A stretch of DNA of 64,000 nt. Source: Sphingomonas panacis. Its GTDB lineage: Bacteria; Pseudomonadota; Alphaproteobacteria; Sphingomonadales; Sphingomonadaceae. A program made the translations under genes and the position numbers. The stretch spans positions 4,185,501 through 4,249,500 of the forward strand of contig NZ_CP014168.1 in NCBI RefSeq assembly GCF_001717955.1, written 5' to 3'. Of the stretch, positions 25,407 to 33,655 are shown one piece after another. The notes under the pieces are model-generated. The model worked only from the letters and a program-made list of their open reading frames with translations, was not told the DNA's origin and did not search any database. Each line of letters starts with the position of its first letter. The stretch's first letter is position 1.

Positions 25407-26336
25407 TCAGAGGCCCGCGCGGGCTTGCGCGAGCGTGAGGGTGTTCGCCGCGGCCGTCCGCCGGGGCGTAGCCGGGCCGGACTTGGCAAGTCGGCGGATC
25501 GCGCCATCGAGACCGTCCGGTTCGATGCGGTCGACCATGCCGGCCGCCTTGGCCGCCTTTCCGGTCAGGGTGCCGCCGGCGCCGAACTCGCGTCGCACGA
25601 CGGCCTCGGTCACGCCGCGGCCCTGCGCCACGTTCGCGATGAAGACGTCCTCGATCGCGTCGAGCATCTGACGGATCTGCGCCTGCCCCTCCTCGGTCGA
25701 GAGGTCGGGGCGCTTGTTGGGCGCGTTGGAACTGGTGAGGTCGAGATCGCGCCGGCCGTTGGCGTCGGGCTCGACCTGATACGACGTCGAGATCATCACG
25801 CCGATCGAGCCGACCACGCCGGTCGGGTCGAGGCTCATGCCGCCGGCGGCCGAGCTACCGATCCAGTACGCGGCCGAGCAGCACAGGCCCGTCACGTGGA
25901 CCGAAACCGGCTTGGGCGATGCCGCGACCATGCGGGCGAAGTCGTTGACTTGGGCGACCGCGCCGCCCGGGCTGTCGATCACCATCAGGATGTTCTTGAC
26001 GTCGGGCGATGCCTGAAGCGCGCGCAGATCCGCCGCCGCGACGTCGAGCGAGCTCGCGCCGGAAAACTCCGTCATGATGTTCGCGCGCGGGAACACCGGC
26101 CCCATCAGCGGCAGCATGCCGACGCCGTCGCGGAGCATCGCGGTGCGGGTCGACGCCGCACGCGCGCCCATCTGCGCCACCGCCGAGATCTGGCGACCGG
26201 CGTGGCCGTCGCCGCTCAGAGCCAGCACGGCCGGATCGTCGAGGACGCGCAGCGCGATCGCCTCGATCGCCTCGAGATAGCCGGGCATGATCGCCCAGGG
26301 CTGCGAGCGGATCGCAGCGAGCACATGGTGCCTCAT
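25407..26336 (-). CDS. S49-family prohead maturation protease
   Basis: 309 aa. A ClpP/SppA-like core: ILMVIDSPGGAVAQVNDFAR, then the nucleophile Ser in GLCCSAAYWIGSSA, and the SIGVMIS strand; the catalytic Lys lies further on in the S49 layout. It cuts the capsid delta domain and itself during head maturation. The C-terminus may serve as scaffold. ATG overlaps the portal stop as ATGA. Confidence 0.88.
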   Translation of the reverse strand: MRHHVLAAIRSQPWAIMPGYLEAIEAIALRVLDDPAVLALSGDGHAGRQISAVAQMGARAASTRTAMLRDGVGMLPLMGPVFPRANIMTEFSGASSLDVAAADLRALQASPDVKNILMVIDSPGGAVAQVNDFARMVAASPKPVSVHVTGLCCSAAYWIGSSAAGGMSLDPTGVVGSIGVMISTSYQVEPDANGRRDLDLTSSNAPNKRPDLSTEEGQAQIRQMLDAIEDVFIANVAQGRGVTEAVVRREFGAGGTLTGKAAKAAGMVDRIEPDGLDGAIRRLAKSGPATPRRTAAANTLTLAQARAGL

Positions 26337-27628
26337 TCGTCTTCCTCTTGGCTGGGCGCTGGCGCGGGCGGCCGGTGATCGACCGGCTTCGCGGGCTGTT
26401 GGCCCTCGATCTGCGACCCGGATCCGACGCGGTATTCGTCGCCGCCCGGGCGATCGTTGAGGTTCTCGCGCCGGCGGACCTCGTTGGGGTTCAGAATGCC
26501 CTTGTCGATCGCGATCTGGTACGCGGTGTAGCGGGTGGCGATGTCACCCTTCAGCATCGCCTCAGGCAGCGCTTCGAAGAAGCAGCCGGGCTCGGCGAAC
26601 TGGTGCGTCATGTACGCGGCCGCGCGCTCGAAATGGCCGAGCATGGTGTAGAGGTAGAGCTCGAGGCTCTGCTGCTCGATATTCGAGAAGGTCGCCCGGC
26701 TGAGCTCGAACAGGACGTGCGGGGGAACGCCGAAGGCGCGCGACACTTCGACCACGCTGAAGCCGCGCGTCTCGACGAACTGCGATTCCTTGTTGTTGAC
26801 GCTGAGAAACTCGACCTTCATCTCCTGGTCGAGCACCGCGGTCGCGCCGGCGTTGCGCGGCCCGGAAAAACGCTGTTGCCAGTCGTTGCGGATCTTCAGC
26901 TTCTCGTCGGGCGCGACCTTGCCCTTGGTCGTAAGCACGGTCGAAGGCTGGGCGTTGTTGTCCCAAAAGCGCGCTGCGAACTCGTTGGTCGATGCGGCCG
27001 CCTCGAAGGTGTTGCCGAGCAGCTTCAGCCGGTCGATGCCGCATAGCCCGTCGCGGCTGAAGCCCGGCACGTAGAAGATATCGTTGCGCGACAGCCGCTC
27101 GCGCGAGCCGTCCGGCAGCTGCGCGTCATAAAACATCTCGAGGCCATCGGCCTTGTCCCAATGATGCACTGGCGCGATCGCGGTCGGGAGCAGCCGCGAT
27201 AGCGCCGAAGGGCGGTAGAGCGCGTCGCGGTGGATATACGAGCCAAACCGGCCGCACATCAGCAGGTCGCCGAGCATCAACTCCTTGAGCAGAAAGGCGG
27301 GCTGGACCGCGTTCGCGCTGGTCAGGAAGATCTGCGCCTGAGGCGCGTAGTCGATCCGCTCCTTGCCGTCGCCAACCCGGCGGTAATAGTGAAACGGCGT
27401 CATCGCGAACAGGCCGCACAGCACCTCGAGCGCGCGGAGTACTGCCGGCACGCTGAGTGCGCGCGCCTCGCACATCGGCACGCCGGCCGAGCCCCGGCCG
27501 AGCAGGTTCAGCACGGTCATGCCACCCGGGTCGTTCAGCCCATCGGCGCCGGCGACGATCGCGCCGGACGACGCGGCCGAGCCACGCCAGCCGTCGATCG
27601 CCGCGCGAGCACGGTCCAACATTCCCAT
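26333..27628 (-). CDS. Portal protein
   Basis: 431 aa from ATG 27628, just after the terminase stop; GTG 27634 is an alternative, and a longer reading would overlap the terminase gene by ~180 bases. VPAVLRALEVLCGLFAMTPF, FSRDGLCGIDRLKLLGNTFE and SRAFGVPPHVLFELSRATFS, then SLELYLYTMLGHFERAAAYM, follow the HK97-type portal family (LSPPIRAARNAIGLALA...; FGVPP.LL). It forms the dodecameric vertex through which DNA enters. Confidence 0.9.
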   Translation of the reverse strand: MGMLDRARAAIDGWRGSAASSGAIVAGADGLNDPGGMTVLNLLGRGSAGVPMCEARALSVPAVLRALEVLCGLFAMTPFHYYRRVGDGKERIDYAPQAQIFLTSANAVQPAFLLKELMLGDLLMCGRFGSYIHRDALYRPSALSRLLPTAIAPVHHWDKADGLEMFYDAQLPDGSRERLSRNDIFYVPGFSRDGLCGIDRLKLLGNTFEAAASTNEFAARFWDNNAQPSTVLTTKGKVAPDEKLKIRNDWQQRFSGPRNAGATAVLDQEMKVEFLSVNNKESQFVETRGFSVVEVSRAFGVPPHVLFELSRATFSNIEQQSLELYLYTMLGHFERAAAYMTHQFAEPGCFFEALPEAMLKGDIATRYTAYQIAIDKGILNPNEVRRRENLNDRPGGDEYRVGSGSQIEGQQPAKPVDHRPPAPAPSQEEDE

Positions 27629-27630
27629 GC

Positions 27631-29370
27631 TCACATCCCTGTATATTCGAAGCCGTCGTCGTGGGTCGCCAGCGCCGCGCCGATTGCGGCGATCAGCGCG
27701 ACCGGGTTGTCGATCTTGGCTTCGTTGCGCGGCTTGCGCGGGTAGACGTTGTCCTTGGCGTCCTGCTGAGCGACGACGTTGCTCATTTCCCATTCCATCA
27801 CCGGGCAACCGGCGTGGCGGATCAGTTCGGCCTTGGTCCAGGCGTCGAGTTGCTTCATCGGGTCCGAGAAGTTGACGACGGTCGGCCGAACCTCGAGCAC
27901 CGGCGCACCCGACTTCATCAGGCGAGTCACGAGCATGGTCGCCTGAGCGGGGTCATAGGCGACGTGGGCGACATCGAGGATCTCGCGGAGCTCGCCGATC
28001 GCGATCTCGATCTCCTCGTAGTCGGTGATGTTGCCTTCGCTCACGTCGAGCAGGCCCTGAGCGTCCCAGCCCTGGTAAGCGCTCACATCCTCGACCGCTT
28101 TGGACGGCAGGAAGTACCGGCCTAGGCGGATGTACGGGTCAGCCTTGGTCGGCCGGTCGCCTTCCGGCAGGATCAGCACCTCGAGCGCGGCGATATCGAC
28201 CTTGGAGGCGAGATCTAGGCTCAGGACCGCCCGTCGGCCGCGAAACTGCTCGATCGCATCCGCAAACCGCACCGGGATCGCGTCATCGGCACACCGGCGC
28301 CACGCCTCAATGTCGAAATAGGCCGCCTTCGCCGCGACCCATAGGTTGAGGTGCTTGGTCTTGAAGATCCCGCGCTTGCGCGGGGTGGCGATCGCGTCGC
28401 GTTGCCGCGCCAGCAGGTACTCGAGCCCGACCGAGACGCCGATGCAAGGGTTCGCCTTGCGGAGCGCCGCCTCCGACTTCCAGTCATCCTCCTCGTCGAT
28501 CGAATATTCGGCAAAAAACGTGTCGTCATCAAGCGGCGGGCCGCCATTGTGCCCGATGCCAGCGAGCCGTTCGCGCTGCTCGAGGATCATCGCGTAGCAC
28601 GGTCCGGCGAGGTTCTCACCGGCGGTGGTGATGAGCAACTGCAACGGCTGGTCGCGCGCGCCCATGCCGGTGATCATCGTGTCGACCTGGGCGTCGTCGA
28701 CGTGTTCGTGATATTCGTCGTGGATCGAGCAGCTGGGCGACTGCCCGTCGCCCGGATCGCCGATGATCGTCTCCATCCGGGAGCCGTCGTCCGGGCGGTG
28801 CAGCTGCTTCGCCAGCACCTCGATGTTGTATCGTTCCTTCAGCCGCTTGAGCTTCTGGACCATCAGCCTAGCCGGCCGGAAAACCTCCCATGCCTGTTTC
28901 TCGTTGGTCGCGCCCGAATAGACCTCGGCGCCGAACTCGTTGTCGGCGCACAGCATGTAGAGCGCGATGCCCGACGCGATCGCCGACTTGCCGTTCTTGC
29001 GCGGCACGACCAGCATCCACCGGCGAAACCGGCGCGTATCCTTCTGCGGCCCGGCCTTGTGGACCCAGCCGAACACGCACGCGATGTTCCAGATCTGCCA
29101 CGGCTCGAGCACCAAGCGCTTTTTCTGGCGCGCCCAAGGCCCTTTCGTGTGTGGCAGGCGCTCGATGAACTGGCACGGCCGGCTCGCTCGCACCTCGTCG
29201 AAGCGGAACGGGAAGTCATCGTCGGCGCTGCGCACCAACTCCGTGATGAACCGCTCGCACTGGCGGCGGATATACTTCCCGGCCGGGATCTTCCCCGAGA
29301 CGACGTCGCCGGCGTACTGCCGCGCGATCGCCGCGTGGTCACGCGCCGGCGCGCCCGGCGCGCTCGCCAC
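27631..29370 (-). CDS. terL: Terminase large subunit
   Basis: 579 aa. Walker A-type VVPRKNGKSA (121-130), Walker B SIHDEYHEH with D218/E219, the coupling motif LLITTAGENLAGPCY, and a C-terminal RNase H-type nuclease region beginning with AVLSLDLASKVDIAAL. It pumps and cuts DNA with the portal. The start is GTG 29370; the in-frame codons before it reach a TGA, so no ATG is available. A tiny 17-codon frame (29429-29376) lies in the gap to the small subunit and may couple translation, but I do not call it a gene. Confidence 0.93.
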   Translation of the reverse strand: MASAPGAPARDHAAIARQYAGDVVSGKIPAGKYIRRQCERFITELVRSADDDFPFRFDEVRASRPCQFIERLPHTKGPWARQKKRLVLEPWQIWNIACVFGWVHKAGPQKDTRRFRRWMLVVPRKNGKSAIASGIALYMLCADNEFGAEVYSGATNEKQAWEVFRPARLMVQKLKRLKERYNIEVLAKQLHRPDDGSRMETIIGDPGDGQSPSCSIHDEYHEHVDDAQVDTMITGMGARDQPLQLLITTAGENLAGPCYAMILEQRERLAGIGHNGGPPLDDDTFFAEYSIDEEDDWKSEAALRKANPCIGVSVGLEYLLARQRDAIATPRKRGIFKTKHLNLWVAAKAAYFDIEAWRRCADDAIPVRFADAIEQFRGRRAVLSLDLASKVDIAALEVLILPEGDRPTKADPYIRLGRYFLPSKAVEDVSAYQGWDAQGLLDVSEGNITDYEEIEIAIGELREILDVAHVAYDPAQATMLVTRLMKSGAPVLEVRPTVVNFSDPMKQLDAWTKAELIRHAGCPVMEWEMSNVVAQQDAKDNVYPRKPRNEAKIDNPVALIAAIGAALATHDDGFEYTGM

Positions 29371-29439
29371 GGCGATTAGACGATGAGCGGCTCAGCGCCG
29401 CGATAGCTGCCGCGTTCGTGTGCGATCATGGCGGCCACC

Positions 29440-29931
29440 TCAGAAATCAAACTCGTCGCCGCTGCCCGGATCATCCTTCTTGCCGCCGGTGAGGCGGAGG
29501 AAGGCAGACGGTGTCAGCCCCAATTCGCCGAGGAGCGACTGCGCTTGACGCATCGCGTCCGACAACATCGCCACTTCCGGCCGCGCGCGGATCATCGTCG
29601 TGATGACCTGTTGCCCGTCGACCTTGCGCACCGTCGTGCTTTCGCAGGTGTCCCCGACCACCTCGAGAACCGCCTGCCAGCGTTGGATTTGCTCCTGGCG
29701 CTGGGCGAGGATCGCGACGAGCTGGATAAACGACGGGTCGGCCCGACCTTGGTGTTCGAGAATCGCCGACGTTTCTCGGAAGAGTAGCTGCGCAAGATCG
29801 GACAAATGCAGCGGTGGAACCATGCAACTCGCCGGCGTCGCCGGGAGCTTCGCACGTTCCGCTGCGGTCAACGCGCGCGTTGGATCCTTACGCTTCCGAC
29901 CGGCGCCTGGCCGTGATCCACCACTCGGCAT
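29440..29931 (-). CDS. terS: Terminase small subunit, P27-like
   Basis: 163 aa. MPSGGSRPGAGRKRKDPTRA, then PPLHLSDLAQLLFRETSAIL and helices through LAQRQEQIQRWQAVLEVVG and SLLGELGLTPSAFLRLTG, match P27-type small terminases, which recognise the pac/cos site. It lies upstream of terL, with 69 bases between. Its own pac/cos site is usually nearby; the 162-base gap to the HNH gene is a candidate. Confidence 0.85.
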   Translation of the reverse strand: MPSGGSRPGAGRKRKDPTRALTAAERAKLPATPASCMVPPLHLSDLAQLLFRETSAILEHQGRADPSFIQLVAILAQRQEQIQRWQAVLEVVGDTCESTTVRKVDGQQVITTMIRARPEVAMLSDAMRQAQSLLGELGLTPSAFLRLTGGKKDDPGSGDEFDF

Positions 29932-30093
29932 CGGCCGTTCTCCCGGGGATCATTTTGGTTTTGATTTCGCCTGCGCGAAAATTTGACTGACGAGCGGTGT
30001 CCGGCCGGCCGGGCCTCAGAGATTTTACCCACCCCCGTCCCACATGGTGAAATCGGCCCAAAACGGCCATTTTTCTCACAATATGGGACGTTT

Positions 30094-30417
30094 TCAGCGA
30101 TCCGGGCGATCGCGCCGGGCGGCGGTGCGTTCCGCCGCACTTTTCGCGTCATGGCAGGGGATGCACAGCCCTTGCTTGTTTGAGCGGTCGTCCGTGCCGC
30201 CTTCGCTGAGCGGCTTGATGTGGTCGACGCGCGTGCTGGCGGTCGTGCGGCCGAGCTCGAGGCAAGCTCGACACAGCGGCTCCTCGGCGAGCACCTGTGC
30301 ACGATCGCGCTGGCCGGCGCGCCCGCGCTTACGTTTATCGACGAACGTCGACGTGCGCTGCCAGGGCTTGCGCTCCTTCTGCCCGGGCCGGACTAGGCTG
30401 GACGGTTGCGACGGCAT
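30094..30417 (-). CDS. HNH endonuclease, packaging-associated
   Basis: 107 aa. CRACLELGRTTASTRVDHIK then PLSEGGTDDRSNKQGLCIPCH: a Cys4-zinc-supported HNH nuclease with the VDHI...N...C-x-x-C-H pattern. Phages with P27-type terminases usually encode such a nuclease beside terS, and it is needed for cos cleavage in HK97. The first ~40 residues are basic. ATG 30417 abuts the stop of the DUF3164 gene. Confidence 0.87.
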   Translation of the reverse strand: MPSQPSSLVRPGQKERKPWQRTSTFVDKRKRGRAGQRDRAQVLAEEPLCRACLELGRTTASTRVDHIKPLSEGGTDDRSNKQGLCIPCHDAKSAAERTAARRDRPDR

Positions 30418-31056
30418 CTAGGCCGACGCCATGTCGATCGTAACGGCATGCCATGCGGCATCCGGTGCCGGCCGGTCATAGAACCGGATGTAGGTGCGCG
30501 AGCCTATGACGCGCATGGAGTCACGGATGGCGTCCATCGCGCGCTGCCAGCGTTCGTCTGCGATATCCACGCGCAGCAGCATGAACAGTTCGGCGCGGTT
30601 GATCTTGCCTTCCTTGTCCACCTGGAAGACGCGGTTCACCAGCGCACGAAGTTCGATGGCGCTGCCGACTGCCCACTCGGTCAGGCATTCGTCGATCAGT
30701 GCTTTCGCGGACTGCAGCTCGGGGCCGAACTCGAGCAGATCGGCAACCTGCACCTGGACCTTCTCGCATCCATCGAAGGAGACGAGCGTGATGTTGCCCT
30801 TCTTACCGCCAAGAGGCGCGCCATAATCCTGCGCCAGCAGCGCCTGTAGCGCGCTCACCGCCTCGAACGCCTGCACCTTGAACACGGCGATCTGCTCGGA
30901 CAGCGCGCGTGCGGCGACGAGAACGTCGCGCACGGTTTCATCCATTAGCAGATCGGCCGCCTTGATCGTCGCGATCGGCACCAAGCTGCCCTTCGCATCG
31001 CGCAGATAGGGCATGCCGCCGACGTCGATCGCGGCCGGATGTTGGGGCTTGCTCAT
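30418..31056 (-). CDS. DUF3164 family protein
   Basis: 212 aa. GGMPYLRDAKGSLVPIATIK then QDYGAPLGGKKGNITLVSFD and RNAELFMLLRVDIADERWQR-type sequence match DUF3164, a family found in Mu-like and other temperate phages near replication and early genes. The function is not established. ATGA overlap with the 53-aa gene upstream indicates one operon. Confidence 0.75.
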   Translation of the reverse strand: MSKPQHPAAIDVGGMPYLRDAKGSLVPIATIKAADLLMDETVRDVLVAARALSEQIAVFKVQAFEAVSALQALLAQDYGAPLGGKKGNITLVSFDGCEKVQVQVADLLEFGPELQSAKALIDECLTEWAVGSAIELRALVNRVFQVDKEGKINRAELFMLLRVDIADERWQRAMDAIRDSMRVIGSRTYIRFYDRPAPDAAWHAVTIDMASA

Positions 31057-31214
31057 GCGCTAGGGATTTCCCGTCCGAAAGCCGGTGCGGCGATATCGCG
31101 CCCGCGACGGGCGTCGGCAGCGAGTTTGCGGAGAAGCCCGACCGAGATGCCGATCTTGGCGCTGTCGGGATGGCCGGCCGCGAGCACGGCTTCGATCTTG
31201 GCGAGGTCGGTCAT
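31053..31214 (-). CDS. Small phage protein, 53 aa
   Basis: MTDLAKIEAVLAAGHPDSAK and then IGISVGLLRKLAADARRGRD: helical, basic at the end. ATG 31214 and its TGA at 31053 overlap both neighbours as ATGA, which is good support for a translated gene. Unknown function, likely an accessory of the early/middle operon. Confidence 0.6.
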   Translation of the reverse strand: MTDLAKIEAVLAAGHPDSAKIGISVGLLRKLAADARRGRDIAAPAFGREIPSA

Positions 31215-31507
31215 CAGAACATCGCCTTCGTTCCGTCTTCGCTGATCGCCAGCGGCGCGGCGCTCGGCCGACGCGCGCTGGCCCCACGGAAGGCCGCGAC
31301 AAGATCGTCGGCGAAGCGCTGGGCCAGTTCCTCGACGTCGTGGAGATCTCGGGGGCGGGTACCCAACCGCGCACGCGACACGATCGTATCCCAACGCGGG
31401 GTCATCCGGTCGAGAAGATCCGCGATCTGCGGGCGCGGTTGGGGCGTCGCTTCGACGCGGCGCAGCTGCGATAGCACGCGAAGTGAGGCGGCTTGGTCCT
31501 GGGACAT
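31214..31507 (-). CDS. Hypothetical phage protein, 97 aa
   Basis: ATG 31507 is preceded by GAAGGAG. It starts MSQDQAASLRVLSQLRRVEA and has PQIADLLDRMTPRWDTIVSR, then DLHDVEELAQRFADDLVAAF. Helical throughout; no motif recognised. It overlaps the next gene by one base (TGATG-type coupling). Probably part of the phage middle operon. Confidence 0.55.
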   Translation of the reverse strand: MSQDQAASLRVLSQLRRVEATPQPRPQIADLLDRMTPRWDTIVSRARLGTRPRDLHDVEELAQRFADDLVAAFRGASARRPSAAPLAISEDGTKAMF

Positions 31508-31655
31508 GGTAGTCTCCTTCAGGAACGACGAAGCCCGCCGCGCGGGGGTGCGCTGACGGGCTCGGGACACAGCTGTGCCGGGGTCGTTTATGTCGGTTCG
31601 GTGACCGCTTTTCGCCGCGCCCTTGTGGGCAGTGCCCCTAAGGTCACCCCTGCGA

Positions 31656-32261
31656 TCAGACGCGGCGCCAGCCGTTCAGGGCACGCACCAGGATCGCCAG
31701 CGCGCGGCGGTTCGACATGCGCGCTGCGCGTGCCGCGGCGACCAGGCCGACGTCGTCGATGATGATCGAGAGCAGCATGGTGGCGTGCGAGCCGATCGCG
31801 GCGCGCCACCGCGTGTACGCCTGTTCGCGCAGCACCTGGCCGAGCCTTTCCTCGGCCGCGCTGTTCGGCCCGCCTCCGCCAAATCCCCCGGTCCACCGCG
31901 CGGTCCGCACCGAGACGTCGGCGACCGTCGCCGCATAGGCCGCGCCGATCTCCTCAGCCGCCGCCAGCTGGTGCGCATCGAGCGAGCCGGCTTTCACCAG
32001 GCGAGCGAGCGCCCCTTCCCGCCTGCTTTCCGCCTGGGCGTGGTCGAGCGTTTCGGGAGTAGCGTTGACCTTGTGCGACCAACGCTCGCGGAGCGCGACG
32101 CGCGCCTCGATGTCGTCAGCGAGCACGATCGGCGCGGCCGGTTGTTTCTTGCTGCGCCTGCCGGTCGGTTTTGGCGGACGAGGGCGCGGCGCGCCGAGCA
32201 CGAGGAGCTCGACCCGCTGCCGCTCGCGTTCCTTACGCGATACCGTCATCTCCGTAGTCAT
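31656..32261 (-). CDS. Possible phage late/middle regulator, 201 aa
   Basis: ATG 32261 is chosen for a GGGGAC upstream; longer starts are possible, and the gene overlaps the LexA-like HTH gene. The N-terminal ~50 residues are basic (SRKERERQRVELLVLGAPRP). The C-terminus LLSIIIDDVGLVAAARAARM, then SNRRALAILVRALNGW, looks like a sigma-region-4 or ArpU/RinA-type helix-turn-helix of phage transcription regulators. This is inference from pattern and from position before the late genes. Confidence 0.5.
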   Translation of the reverse strand: MTTEMTVSRKERERQRVELLVLGAPRPRPPKPTGRRSKKQPAAPIVLADDIEARVALRERWSHKVNATPETLDHAQAESRREGALARLVKAGSLDAHQLAAAEEIGAAYAATVADVSVRTARWTGGFGGGGPNSAAEERLGQVLREQAYTRWRAAIGSHATMLLSIIIDDVGLVAAARAARMSNRRALAILVRALNGWRRV

Positions 32262-32637
32262 GATCGTCCCCGCCAAGCGCCTCAACCGGCGGGACATGAT
32301 CCAGAACGGCGATCAGCGACAGGTGACTTTGTGGACCCGTCCCGCTGCTCCCGATCACGTCCTGGTCAACGATCCAGCCTTGCGAACGCAGTTTCTCCGC
32401 GATCATCTTCTCCGTCAGCCCCGGCACGCTGATCGCGCGCTGCGAGCCGGGAGCGCGCTCGATCATCTTTTCGGTGGCGAGCTGGTGGACCAGCGTCTTC
32501 GCGCGGGTCTTCCCAACGCCCAGCGCTTTGGCGATGTCGAGCATGGCAGGGCTATGGCCCTTCGTCCGCAAATGCTCAGTGATATACGCCAACGCCTCCG
32601 CTTTCCGCGACGGCCGGACTGGCAGCAGTGCATTCAT
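32233..32637 (-). CDS. LexA-type winged-helix DNA-binding protein
   Basis: 134 aa. PSRKAEALAYITEHLRTKGH followed by SPAMLDIAKALGVGKTRAKT is the LexA N-terminal winged-helix pattern (ltpRQ...l.fI..y....G..PS..EIa..lg). No LexA peptidase domain follows: the C-terminal half is acidic (GGDDHDYGDDGIA). Likely a phage regulator. First gene of the leftward operon; a TTATAT-like -10 box lies upstream on the minus strand near 32668-32675. Confidence 0.65.
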   Translation of the reverse strand: MNALLPVRPSRKAEALAYITEHLRTKGHSPAMLDIAKALGVGKTRAKTLVHQLATEKMIERAPGSQRAISVPGLTEKMIAEKLRSQGWIVDQDVIGSSGTGPQSHLSLIAVLDHVPPVEALGGDDHDYGDDGIA

Positions 32638-33085
32638 CCGCGATTGGTATCCCGACCCCTACGCACATATAACAGAGACTTCATCTCACCGCTACCAAAC
32701 CACGCTTAGCCGCACAGGCGTAGCCACTCTGCCTCGACCTTAGGCGCCCATTGCGAGCCGTCAGGCGGTTTGCAGGAGCTTTAAATATTAACGGTCGGTC
32801 GAGGCACCGCCAGGGCTATAACCAAGCGGATGCGGGCAAGATTAGAATTCCGTTATGTAGGACGAAATCTAAAGTGTGGATAAAGTGTCCCAATTGTGGC
32901 CACAACAGGACAACTCGACTGGACACTGAGATTTTCTGACTTTAAACGAGAAAACCGGAGCGCCTTCGAACGCTCCGGTTAACTTGAGGCCCGTCGTCGG
33001 GCTGGTTCAATGCGATAACGGCTGGTTAGCATCCTGCCGATTTGTGTCAACCTGTTCGGCGGCCTCTTTCTAAGGAAAGAAGTCG
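32638..33085. other. Regulatory gap with strong terminator
   Basis: 448 bases. A dyad AACCGGAGCG (32953-32962) / CGCTCCGGTT (32971-32980) with 8-nt loop is a good bidirectional terminator. A plus-strand frame 32751-32939 ends in KVWIKCPNCGHNRTTRLDTE, a half zinc ribbon resembling phage Com-type proteins. It could be a real 62-aa or shorter gene or a relic; I give it low weight because its N-terminal part has no likeness to coding sequence. The stretch is AT-richer than the phage genes and begins the accessory zone. Confidence 0.5.
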
Positions 33086-33442
33086 ATGAACAGTTATTTT
33101 GTACGCATTCAGCTCAACGCGATAAACGGTGTGAGCGCCGACCGGCATACCTACGATCGGCTTCACGCCGCGATGGCTCGTATCGGAGCGTCCCGTACGA
33201 TCACTGGATACGATCGCGGCTTTGCCGAAACCTACGATCTTCCGCATGCTGAATACACAATGGAGAGCAAACTCGACGTGCAGAGGTTGCGTGACGCGAT
33301 CGCAGGCGGCGTTTCGACACAGTGGGCCGACAACGAAATTCTGGTGATCGAGTGGGCGAAGTGTGCATGGAAGCTTAGCAAGCACGTGCCGGCACTGCCG
33401 TCTCGTACTGGGACGCAAAGCGTACTCGGCTTCTACAACTAG
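33086..33442 (+). CDS. Small ferredoxin-like-fold protein, GhoS/Cas2-like (tentative)
   Basis: 118 aa from ATG 33086 behind AAGGAAAG. MNSYFVRIQLNAINGVSADR, then YDRLHAAMARIGASRTITGY and DLPHAEYTMESKLDVQRLRD: beta strand, helix, Y/F-x-R, strand in the beta-alpha-beta order of Cas2/GhoS/VapD-like ferredoxin folds. GhoS is an RNase antitoxin and relatives occur in defence and toxin-antitoxin loci. The match is by pattern only. A hairpin/TACCCC module begins 41 bases after its stop, like the one after the RelA/SpoT gene. Confidence 0.55.
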   Translation: MNSYFVRIQLNAINGVSADRHTYDRLHAAMARIGASRTITGYDRGFAETYDLPHAEYTMESKLDVQRLRDAIAGGVSTQWADNEILVIEWAKCAWKLSKHVPALPSRTGTQSVLGFYN

Positions 33443-33482
33443 ATTTCGGATTCAAGCTGCTCTTAGCAGAAAATTACGAGGG

Positions 33483-33578
33483 CGCGGCGGAGAACCCCTC
33501 CGCCGCGTTCCCGCAAAAGCCGCAGATGCAGGTCGCGCGTTGTGCCAAAAGATCGCGATCATACCCCCGCGGTACCCC
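33483..33578. repeat. Hairpin + TACCCC module, copy 2
   Basis: Stem CGCGGCGGA (33483-33491) / TCCGCCGCG (33499-33507), identical in both arms to copy 1, with loop GAACCCC. The first ATACCCC starts at 33561 (54 bases after the stem) and GTACCCC at 33572, 11 bases further on. It separates the plus-strand GhoS-like gene from the 3' end of the minus-strand Toprim gene. Confidence 0.72.
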
Positions 33579-33655
33579 GGCCGCACCGCCGCCTCATACG
33601 CCCTGATGTTGGAGCTGGGTACAGTCCGGCCTGTGTGCTCGGGAGCCGAGGAGAA

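Noticed and set aside
5516..32637. Gene transfer agent instead of prophage.
   Set aside because: The tail chaperone is GTA-like, but repressor, Cro, integrase, lysis cassette, SGNH fibre and morons show a complete temperate phage.
32751..32939. Possible Com-like zinc-ribbon gene (CPNCGHN).
   Set aside because: Only the last ~22 residues look like protein; the rest has no coding character and only one CxxC is present. Noted inside the gap entry instead.
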